NCBI GenBank assembly: GCA_041687115.1
Contig: JAWLCP010000106.1
Span: 1 to 8,810, forward strand
Origin: SKLM01 sp041687115
GTDB taxonomy: Bacteria; Chloroflexota; Anaerolineae; B4-G1
DNA: 8,810 bases
Direction of reading: 5' to 3'
Position numbers and translations under genes: made by a program. Below are positions 1 through 7,815 of the stretch, piece by piece (position 1 is the first letter of the stretch; every line of letters starts with the position of its first letter). The notes below the pieces were generated by a model that saw only the letters and a list, made by a program, of their open reading frames with translations, ran no database searches and was not told the DNA's origin.

Positions 1-1514
1 CGCAGCAGCTTCTCCGACTCCGTCTCCATCATGCGTGCCACGGGGATGCCGGTCCAGTTCGCCACCACCTCGGCGATATCCTCCTCCTCAATGGTCTCGT
101 CGAGCTGGTTCTCCTGCTGCCACATCCCACGCTTGAGGTTGAACTCGGCCTGGACGTTGATGCGCCTGGTCTTCAGCTCTGCGGCACGCTGATAGTCCTC
201 CAGCCCGCTGGCCGCGTCAATCTCGGTCTGAAGCTGCTGCAGCTCCATCTGCAGCTCCTTCAGGTCGGGAGGAAGGGTATGGAGCGCCACCCGCAGCTTG
301 GCGGCCGCCTCGTCCATCAGATCGATGGCCTTATCAGGCAGGCGTCGATCGGTGACGTAGCGATGGGAGAGACGCACAGCGGAGTCAATGGCATCGTCGG
401 ATATGTGCACCTTATGATGCGCCTCATACCGATCCCGGAGCCCCTTCAACATCTCCACGGTCTTATCCACGGATGGCTCATCGACGAAGACGGGCGCAAA
501 GCGTCGCTCCAACGCGCCATCGCGCTCGATATACTGACGGTACTCATCCAACGTCGTGGCACCGACACACTGCAGCTCCCCGCGGGCGAGGGCGGGCTTC
601 ATCATACTGGAGGCGTCCATAGCCCCCATTCCAGCGCCTGCCCCAACCACGTTGTGCAGCTCGTCGATGAAGAGGATGATCTCCCCCTCGGAGTTCTGGA
701 TCTCCTCAATGGTGGCCTTCAACCGCTCCTCAAACTCACCGCGGAAGTGGGTACCCGCCACCATGGATGCCAGATCGAGCTGCACGACCTCCCGGCCCAT
801 GAGAATCTCCGGCACGTCCCCCTCGGCCACCTTCTGAGCCAGCCCTTCCACAATGGCCGTCTTGCCCACGCCGGGCTCGCCGATCAAGACGGGGTTGTTC
901 TTCGTCCGCCGGCACAGGATCTGAATCACGCGCAGGATCTCATCGTCGCGCGCGATCACGGGATCCAGCTTCCCCTCGTGGGCCATCTGCGTGAGGTTCC
1001 GGCTGTACTTCTCCAGCACGCGATAGCGCGCCTCGGCCCGCCGATCGGTCACCCGCTTCCCGCCGCGCAGCTCCTCGATCACCTCGTAGATGCGATCCTT
1101 GGAGATGCCCTTCTCCTGGAGGATTCGGGCCGGCAAGGCGTCCTTCTCGCTGGCGATGGCCAGGAAGATGTGCTCCGTCGAGATGTAGTCATCTTTCAGA
1201 AAGTTCGCCTCGGCGTTGGCCCGATCGAGCACCCGCTTCACCCGCGGGGTGATGAAGACCTGTCCCATCCCACCGCCGCCATAGACGTTGGCCTTGGGGC
1301 TCCCCTGCAACTCCTCGTCAAGACGCTGCTTGACCTGCTCGACATCGGCTCCAAGGCGCTCCAGCAGGTCCGAGATCACGCCCCGCGGCTGCTCCAGAAG
1401 GGCCAAGAAGATGTGCTCCGTGTCCACCTGCGTGTGGCCATAGCGCCCCATGATCTGGACAGCCCGCTGAGCCGCCTCCTGTGCCCGCTCCGTAAAACGA
1501 TCTAGCCTCATCAT
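1..1514 (-). CDS. clpC: ClpC-like ATP-dependent Clp protease ATP-binding subunit, N-terminal 504 residues (runs off left edge)
   Basis: Hsp100 AAA+ unfoldase that in this family threads substrates into the ClpP peptidase in the cytoplasm. My translation of the minus strand is open from the ATG at 1514 to the window edge. Visible in order: a double Clp N-domain (repeats at about residues 1-70 and 88-150, both with the TEHIFLA core), and the first AAA+ domain with Walker A GEPGVGKT (212-219), Walker B ILFIDE (280-285), pore-loop aromatic in HFRG (256-259) and paired arginines at 337-338. A short middle region (about 405-475) carries a UVR-like DYQRAAELK segment, followed by the WTGIPV linker. 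The short middle region points to ClpC rather than ClpB. The second AAA+ domain and any ClpP-binding loop lie outside the window, so ClpP partnership is inferred. Two ATGs are adjacent (1514, 1511). GAGGAG at 1526-1531 is 11 nt from the first, so I use 1514. It has its own promoter between it and clpB. Confidence 0.93.
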   Translation of the reverse strand, partial: MMRLDRFTERAQEAAQRAVQIMGRYGHTQVDTEHIFLALLEQPRGVISDLLERLGADVEQVKQRLDEELQGSPKANVYGGGGMGQVFITPRVKRVLDRANAEANFLKDDYISTEHIFLAIASEKDALPARILQEKGISKDRIYEVIEELRGGKRVTDRRAEARYRVLEKYSRNLTQMAHEGKLDPVIARDDEILRVIQILCRRTKNNPVLIGEPGVGKTAIVEGLAQKVAEGDVPEILMGREVVQLDLASMVAGTHFRGEFEERLKATIEEIQNSEGEIILFIDELHNVVGAGAGMGAMDASSMMKPALARGELQCVGATTLDEYRQYIERDGALERRFAPVFVDEPSVDKTVEMLKGLRDRYEAHHKVHISDDAIDSAVRLSHRYVTDRRLPDKAIDLMDEAAAKLRVALHTLPPDLKELQMELQQLQTEIDAASGLEDYQRAAELKTRRINVQAEFNLKRGMWQQENQLDETIEEEDIAEVVANWTGIPVARMMETESEKLL

Positions 1515-1525
1515 CGGCCAATATT

Positions 1526-1531
1526 CTCCTC
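1526..1531 (-). promoter_or_regulatory. Ribosome binding site of clpC
   Basis: GAGGAG on the minus strand, 11 nt before the first of two consecutive ATG codons (1514) and 14 nt before the second (1511). The spacing is long for both, which favours the upstream ATG. Confidence 0.6.
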
Positions 1532-1609
1532 TAGCCTACCCTCTTGGACGCCATCTGGCCCCCCGGTAGGAATGTTCGCCAGACGTCTGCATAGAGATTA
1601 TGCCCACTT

Positions 1610-1638
1610 ATTATACCTGACAATCCCTCCGCAGACAA
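1610..1638 (-). promoter_or_regulatory. Candidate sigma-A-type promoter of clpC
   Basis: On the minus strand, TTGTCT (1633-1638, 4 of 6 to consensus) is followed after exactly 17 bp by a perfect TATAAT (1610-1615). The expected start near 1603 gives a leader of about 90 nt. The -35 element lies within the T-rich tail of the clpB terminator, so terminator and promoter abut. A second -10-like CATAAT lies about 10 bp further downstream. The 10-bp palindrome CAGACGTCTG (1580-1589) sits 20 bp past the -10. No CIRCE element was seen. Confidence 0.6.
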
Positions 1639-1680
1639 AGAAACGGCACCGGAGTGCGGAACGTCGCCGCTCCGGTGCCG
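1635..1680 (-). terminator. Intrinsic terminator after clpB
   Basis: An 11-bp perfect stem, CGGCACCGGAG on the minus strand (1670-1680) pairing with CTCCGGTGCCG (1644-1654), closes a 15-nt loop. It is followed on the minus strand by TTTCTTTG. It starts 13 nt after the clpB stop codon and separates clpB from clpC. Confidence 0.8.
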
Positions 1681-1693
1681 TGTGAAGTCAACC

Positions 1694-4291
<2,598 letters not shown>

Positions 4292-4381
4292 AGCCTGGTC
4301 AACAATAGCGACCAATAGATAGACACACTCAGACAGACCTACCGTCGTCGTGCACCATACGAACTATCCAGGAACCCCGCA

Positions 4382-4398
4382 CTGCGCACGCTGCGCAG
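4382..4398. repeat. Perfect inverted repeat in the clpB leader (possible operator)
   Basis: CTGCGCA (4382-4388), a 3-bp centre CGC, then TGCGCAG (4392-4398). It lies 19 bp downstream of the candidate -10 element and about 90 bp before the clpB start codon. This is a typical place for a repressor site, or it could form a small RNA hairpin near the transcript 5' end. No known regulator motif (CIRCE, HAIR, CtsR box) is matched, so the role is inferred from position only. Confidence 0.4.
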
Positions 4399-4417
4399 GC
4401 GAAATTCTACATGATAG

Positions 4418-4446
4418 ATGATACCCAGTGTGCATTAGAGTGCCAT
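4418..4446 (-). promoter_or_regulatory. Candidate promoter of clpB
   Basis: On the minus strand, ATGGCA (4441-4446, 4 of 6 to TTGACA), 17 bp, TATCAT (4418-4423, 5 of 6 to TATAAT). The predicted start near 4411 gives a leader of about 120 nt. It is weaker than the rplY and J-protein promoters here, and the sequence offers other A/T-rich hexamers nearby (TAGAAT at 4406-4411) with poorer -35 partners. It lies in the 317-nt gene-free stretch 4292-4608, which otherwise holds the upstream terminator, a palindrome and short repeats but no gene. Confidence 0.4.
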
Positions 4447-4501
4447 TAGCGCTGCGTTGGATTTCCATATGAGCGCCAGCAGGTAAGGGGACGATTCCGG
4501 G

Positions 4502-4520
4502 CCGCCACGACGTCTGGCGG
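4502..4520. repeat. Inverted repeat in the spacer upstream of clpB
   Basis: CCGCCA (4502-4507) and TGGCGG (4515-4520) flank a 7-nt loop that contains GACGTC. There is no T-run after it on either strand, so it is unlikely to be a terminator. Part of it (4509-4519, minus strand) is identical over 11 nt to 1577-1587 (plus strand) in the clpC leader. Confidence 0.3.
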
Positions 4521-4532
4521 TGGTCTAACAGC

Positions 4533-4579
4533 GGAGAAAAGAAACACCCCGCGTACGATCTCAGATCGTACGCGGGGTG
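4533..4579 (-). terminator. Strong intrinsic terminator after the J-protein/htrA/release-factor-like operon
   Basis: A perfect palindrome with 17-nt arms (4545-4561 and 4563-4579) around a single central base. In RNA the innermost bases would open to a small loop, leaving a GC-rich stem of about 14-15 bp. On the minus strand it is followed by TTTCTTTTC (4536-4544). It begins about 30 nt after the stop codon of the release-factor-like gene. The plus strand lacks a T-run, so it acts on minus-strand transcription. Confidence 0.9.
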
Positions 4580-4608
4580 CGGCGGTCCTAGACCGAACGC
4601 GAGAACGG

Positions 4609-5718
4609 CTAGTAGCGCAACAGGGCTCCCACCCCGAACTCCCTCGCCTTCGGGTTATCCTCCACCACCTCGACCTCGCCACCTTCCTCGATCACCTTCG
4701 TCACCAACGCCTCGGCCGCGTCGGGGATCTCGATGAAATCGCCGCCGCAGAAGGGGCACCTCTCCAGGGCGTGGTCGGTGATGTAACCGCAGTGCTCGCA
4801 CTGGTAGCCAGGCTGGTGATAGTGACGGTCGATGACCAAGGTCTGAACTCGGCCCTCGTGGGCAGCACCCAGTGTGTCCGCCAGCCGGATCACACCATTG
4901 CTGCCCTTCGCCGCGGCGGTGAACACGGCATCCACAACCTCCTGTTTACGCTTTTCCTCGACCTGCTGCAAGATCTCCAAGGAGCGCTCCCTGATCTCGG
5001 GCTCCGGGGCGTTCATGCCGGCACTGAACGTCCCGATCACCCTGTCCTGCAAATACTTGGGCAGCTCCTCCTGAAACTGGATCACGACGCGATCGGCACC
5101 AGCGACGATGAGACGCTGAGGCTCATGCTGCTGGCAGAACGTCTGCGTCACCTGGACAGCATCCCGGATGTTGCGCCTCACAACCTCTTCCTCGTGCTGG
5201 CTGGAGATGGGAGCGCCGCCTCGACGTCCGTGCCCCCCGGAGGATCCCCTGCCGCGCTTCAACTTGCGCACGTCCTCACCAACGAAGTCTTCACTAGCCC
5301 GCAACTCGCCCATATCAAACAGGAAAAGCCGCGCCTGACGTCGATCCACGACCGCTACCGCGTAGGTCCCGTAGGCATCCACGAGCTCCGCCAGCGGCGT
5401 GATGTACGGTCGATGAGCGACCGTCACACCGGAGGGCACCGGGATAGCCAACGAGTAGGCCCGCCAGAAGTCCTCCTCCTGACAGGAGAAGATGACCACC
5501 CCGCGGCCCGACCAATCATACTGGTGGTCGAAGAACGCCTCGACCGCCTCGGCGTCCTCGGCGGCAGCGACATCCTCGGCCTGCTTCAGGATCTGCCGCA
5601 GCTCCAGCCGGTACTCGTCCCGCGTACGATCCGTAGGATCCACATTCAGATAGACGCTCAGCACTGGTGCCTCAAACCTGTATGCTGCCAGCTCGCGCAA
5701 GTCTTCCTGATTGAACAT
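4609..5718 (-). CDS. Release-factor-like protein (baeRF / Vms1-like, eRF1 domain 2-3 architecture) with zinc ribbon
   Basis: 369 residues resembling bacterial homologues of archaeo-eukaryotic release factor eRF1 (the baeRF families; family 10 is my best guess, not verified). Visible: an N-terminal part (1-110) with LSVYLNVDP near residue 20, as in baeRF proteins; an eRF1 domain-2-like strand VAVVDRRQARLFLFDMGEL (121-139); a basic glycine-rich loop (about 154-175) with GRRGGAP where eRF1 has GRGGQ; a charged helix after the loop (176-195); a domain-3-like segment starting RLIVAGADR (202); and a zinc ribbon with C307, C310, C321 and C324. eRF1 and Vms1 relatives hydrolyse peptidyl-tRNA on the ribosome. 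Release activity here is inference, because the glutamine of GGQ is not in its usual place. The frame extends to a GTG at 5727, but AAAGGGGTGA (5724-5733) is ideally spaced for the ATG at 5718, so I use that. It is probably the last gene of the J-protein-htrA operon: it starts 83 nt after the htrA stop, with no terminator and no clear promoter between. Confidence 0.85.
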   Translation of the reverse strand: MFNQEDLRELAAYRFEAPVLSVYLNVDPTDRTRDEYRLELRQILKQAEDVAAAEDAEAVEAFFDHQYDWSGRGVVIFSCQEEDFWRAYSLAIPVPSGVTVAHRPYITPLAELVDAYGTYAVAVVDRRQARLFLFDMGELRASEDFVGEDVRKLKRGRGSSGGHGRRGGAPISSQHEEEVVRRNIRDAVQVTQTFCQQHEPQRLIVAGADRVVIQFQEELPKYLQDRVIGTFSAGMNAPEPEIRERSLEILQQVEEKRKQEVVDAVFTAAAKGSNGVIRLADTLGAAHEGRVQTLVIDRHYHQPGYQCEHCGYITDHALERCPFCGGDFIEIPDAAEALVTKVIEEGGEVEVVEDNPKAREFGVGALLRY

Positions 5719-5723
5719 ACCAC

Positions 5724-5733
5724 TCACCCCTTT
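5724..5733 (-). promoter_or_regulatory. Ribosome binding site deciding the start of the release-factor-like gene
   Basis: AAAGGGGTGA on the minus strand matches the complement of the 16S rRNA 3' end (AAGGAGGTGA) at 8 of 10 positions and lies 5 nt before the ATG at 5718. The alternative GTG at 5727 lies inside this site and so could not use it. Confidence 0.7.
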
Positions 5734-5801
5734 AGTTATCCGTTCGTCCTTACTCTTTCCCTGGACCCTGGTGATCGGCTTGATCGGCTCCCAGTTGGCC
5801 C

Positions 5802-6665
5802 TTACGGCCTGCTTCCCAACCTCGCAGAGACCTCCATCCGCTCTCCGTCACGAACGACGGTCAGCGTCACCTCCTGCCCCACCTCGCTATCGCTCACCAG
5901 ATAGGCGACGAGGTCATCGAAGGTCCGCAGCTCCTCTCCATTGATGGCGGTGATGATGTCCCCTCCGGCCACGACGGACCGTCCCATCACCTCGACCTCA
6001 CGATCGCCGCCCTGCAGCCCAGCCCGGGCAGCGGCCGTATCCGGCTGAACCTCGGCGACGAGGACGCCGTGGTTCACAGGTAAGCCCAGCGGCTCGACCA
6101 GCTCCGCCACGGTGAAGTTCCTGTCGGACGTGATACCGAGATACGGATACTGGTACGCACCGTCCTCGATCAGGTCAGGCACAATGCGCTTCACCGTGTT
6201 GACGGGTACAGCGAATCCGACCCCGGCGTTCACACCGGTCAAGGAGCGGATGGCGGTGTTCACGCCGACCACCCGTCCTCGAGAGTCGAGCAGCGGCCCT
6301 CCGGAGTTGCCCGGGTTGATCGATGCATCGGTCTGGATGATCTCGGGGTTCGAGAAGGCCCCACCCTGCAGAACCTGAGCGGTCAACGTGCGCCCCACCG
6401 CGCTGACCACACCAACGGTCATGGTTCCCTGGAGACCAAAGGGGTTGCCAATGGCGATCACTCGTTGGCCCACCTGCAGCGCATCCGAGTCGCCCAGCTC
6501 CAGCGGGCTGAGGCGATCGGAGGNNNNNNNNNNNNNNNNNNNNNNNNNNNNNNNNNNNNNNNNNNNNNNNNNNNNNNNNNNNNNNNNNNNNNNNNNNNNN
6601 NNNNNNNNNNNNNNNNNNNNNNNGGCCAGAAGGAGGAGGAGATGCTTCTGGGCTCGTGTGCTCAT
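5802..6665 (-). CDS. htrA: HtrA/DegP-family trypsin-like serine protease with one PDZ domain (interrupted by assembly gap)
   Basis: Envelope quality-control protease that degrades misfolded exported proteins. The start ATG (6663-6665) overlaps the J-protein stop as ATGA, with GGGAGGG just before it, implying coupled translation. Visible residues: 14 N-terminal amino acids opening a hydrophobic stretch (LLLLLA), as in a signal peptide or membrane anchor. After the gap come 239 residues with LGDSDALQVG, the oxyanion-side IGNPFGL, QTDASINPGNSGGPLLD with the catalytic Ser of GNSGG, and GFAVPVNTVKRIVPDL. A single C-terminal PDZ domain follows, running from YLGI to the end, with HGVLVAEVQPDTAA and GGDIITAINGEEL and a short insert (GGDREVEVMGRSVVAGGD) inside it. 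The catalytic His and Asp lie in the missing part and cannot be checked. The 100 N can encode only about 33 residues, far fewer than the fold needs, so the real gene is longer than the coordinates suggest. Confidence 0.93.
   Translation of the reverse strand: MSTRAQKHLLLLLAXXXXXXXXXXXXXXXXXXXXXXXXXXXXXXXXXXSDRLSPLELGDSDALQVGQRVIAIGNPFGLQGTMTVGVVSAVGRTLTAQVLQGGAFSNPEIIQTDASINPGNSGGPLLDSRGRVVGVNTAIRSLTGVNAGVGFAVPVNTVKRIVPDLIEDGAYQYPYLGITSDRNFTVAELVEPLGLPVNHGVLVAEVQPDTAAARAGLQGGDREVEVMGRSVVAGGDIITAINGEELRTFDDLVAYLVSDSEVGQEVTLTVVRDGERMEVSARLGSRP
6524..6623. other. Assembly gap of 100 N inside htrA
   Basis: Exactly 100 N, the conventional placeholder for a gap of unknown length. The htrA frame reads through it (14 codons before, 240 codons including stop after), but this may be chance. 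Compared with family members, roughly 120-150 residues are missing here, covering the rest of the signal/anchor, any linker and the catalytic His and Asp. Confidence 0.97.
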
Positions 6666-7642
6666 CGCCCTCCCTGAAGACGCGCCAGCTCCTCGAAGAG
6701 CTGTCGCTCGCGGGCGCTCAGTTCCTCCGGAATCTGGACGTTGACCGCGGCAAGCAGGTTCCCCCGCCGGCTCGGATTGCGAGAGTTGGGCATGCCTCTG
6801 CCTCGAAGCCTGAAGGTGCGGCCGTTTTGCGTGCCGGGAGGGATGGTCAGAGAGACATCGCCGCTCGGCGTGGGCACGCGCACCTGCCCACCCAGCACGG
6901 CGGTACAAAGATCGACATTCACACTGCAGCGGAGATCGTCGCCTTCGCGCTCGAAGAGCGGGTGAGGTTCGACAGCCACGTTCAGATAGAGATCGCCCTT
7001 GGCGCCCCCGCCGGCGCCGGGATAACCCTCGCCGGCGATGCGCACTCTCGATCCCGTCCTCACACCAGGGGGGATGGTCACACGAATGCGCCGCCCGCCT
7101 CTCTCCAGCACCCGGCTGGTGCCCTGCAGTGCTTCCTGCAGCGTAATGGTGACGTCCGCCTCCGCGTTGGTGCCTCGTGATCCCGTCTGATAACCACCGG
7201 CCCCCGCGGCACGTCCGAAGATGTCCTCAGCCGTGCGGACGCGCCCGCCGCCCATCCCGCCGAAGAGAACGTTGAAGAAGTCGGAGAACGCGCCACCCCC
7301 CGGCCCACCAAAGAGATCACCGAGATCACCGCTCCACCGGACACGCCCCCCACCCGGGGCGCCGCCGAACCATTGAGACCAATCGTACTGCCCGGGGTCA
7401 CCGCCACCGCGCTCCCACTGCCGCCAGCTCCGGCCCAGCCGGTCATACTTAGCTCGCTTGTCCGGGTCGCTCAGCACCTCGTGGGCTTCGTTGATCTCCT
7501 TGAACCTCTCCTCAGCCCTCTTATCGTCGGGGTTGACGTCCGGGTGCCACTGGCGGGCCAGGCGTCGAAACGCCTGTCTGATGTCTTGCTGGCTTGCATC
7601 GCGACCGACGCCGAGGATGTCGTAGTAGTCCCTATACTCCAT
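6662..7642 (-). CDS. J-domain co-chaperone, DnaJ C-terminal domain, no zinc finger (CbpA-like)
   Basis: J-proteins stimulate DnaK ATP hydrolysis and deliver unfolded substrates. The 326-residue product has an N-terminal J domain (about 4-70: YYDILGV, RRLARQWHPDVNP with the essential HPD at 33-35, and the AHEVLSDPDKRAKYD helix). A long Gly/Phe/Trp-rich linker follows (about 78-155). Then come two substrate-binding beta domains (about 160-235 and 236-305), ending in a region that is probably the dimerisation segment. No CxxCxGxG repeats are present, so this is a class B (CbpA-like) protein rather than canonical DnaJ; for that reason I give no symbol. The start at 7642 is supported by the J-domain position and an AGGA 6 nt upstream. 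It is the first gene of an apparent operon with htrA, overlapping it by 4 nt. The 5' leader from its promoter is only about 18 nt. DnaK and GrpE are not in the window. Confidence 0.96.
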   Translation of the reverse strand: MEYRDYYDILGVGRDASQQDIRQAFRRLARQWHPDVNPDDKRAEERFKEINEAHEVLSDPDKRAKYDRLGRSWRQWERGGGDPGQYDWSQWFGGAPGGGRVRWSGDLGDLFGGPGGGAFSDFFNVLFGGMGGGRVRTAEDIFGRAAGAGGYQTGSRGTNAEADVTITLQEALQGTSRVLERGGRRIRVTIPPGVRTGSRVRIAGEGYPGAGGGAKGDLYLNVAVEPHPLFEREGDDLRCSVNVDLCTAVLGGQVRVPTPSGDVSLTIPPGTQNGRTFRLRGRGMPNSRNPSRRGNLLAAVNVQIPEELSARERQLFEELARLQGGR

Positions 7643-7666
7643 TCTCCATCCTATCCCTGGAAAATG

Positions 7667-7695
7667 ATTCTATACGCTTACGCTACCGGTGTCAA
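7667..7695 (-). promoter_or_regulatory. Sigma-A-type promoter of the J-protein/htrA/release-factor-like operon
   Basis: On the minus strand a perfect TTGACA (7690-7695), exactly 17 bp, then TAGAAT (7667-7672, 5 of 6). The start should fall near 7660, 18 nt before the ATG. Near-consensus housekeeping elements and no CIRCE or HAIR repeat suggest substantial basal expression. Confidence 0.8.
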
Positions 7696-7760
7696 GCCAC
7701 GTCTCTGAGCAGGCGCCTACCGCCGGCCCACTGCAAGATCCGGGGGGGGACCCAGAAACG

Positions 7761-7792
7761 AAAAAACGGAGACGGGGAAGTCCCCATCTCCG
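7761..7792 (-). terminator. Intrinsic terminator after rplY
   Basis: On the minus strand CGGAGATGGGG (7782-7792) pairs with CCCCGTCTCCG (7767-7777), an 11-bp stem with one T-G wobble and a 4-nt loop, followed directly by TTTTTT (7761-7766). It lies 24 nt after the rplY stop and separates it from the downstream operon promoter. Confidence 0.93.
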
Positions 7793-7815
7793 CCTGGTCT
7801 GGGTGACGCGGGAAC

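Noticed and set aside
4292..4315. Extended clpB start at TTG 4315 (8 extra residues)
   Set aside because: No ribosome binding site, a rare start codon and no match to ClpB N-termini. The ATG at 4291 aligns with the conserved start.
4438..4449. GAGTGC half-site resembling CIRCE near clpB
   Set aside because: The second inverted half at 9-bp spacing (TTAGCACTC) is absent, so this is not a HrcA operator.
4548..4560. 13-nt CCCGCGTACGATC in the terminator, also found at 5619-5631 inside the release-factor-like gene
   Set aside because: The internal copy encodes part of a normal protein segment. The match could allow RNA pairing with the terminator arm, but it is short and has no other support.
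5772..5789. Tandem 9-bp repeat TGATCGGCT twice after the htrA stop
   Set aside because: Only two short copies with no associated structure or element; probably a slip duplication in the spacer.
6666..6908. Upstream extension of the htrA frame into the J-protein gene
   Set aside because: The extension is an out-of-frame reading of the J-protein coding region. The ATG at 6665 with a ribosome binding site and hydrophobic start is the sensible beginning.
7742..7749. Run of eight G between the rplY terminator and the J-protein promoter
   Set aside because: It lies in a non-coding stretch upstream of the -35 with no frame to switch. It may be phase-variable or a sequencing length error, but nothing else supports a role.
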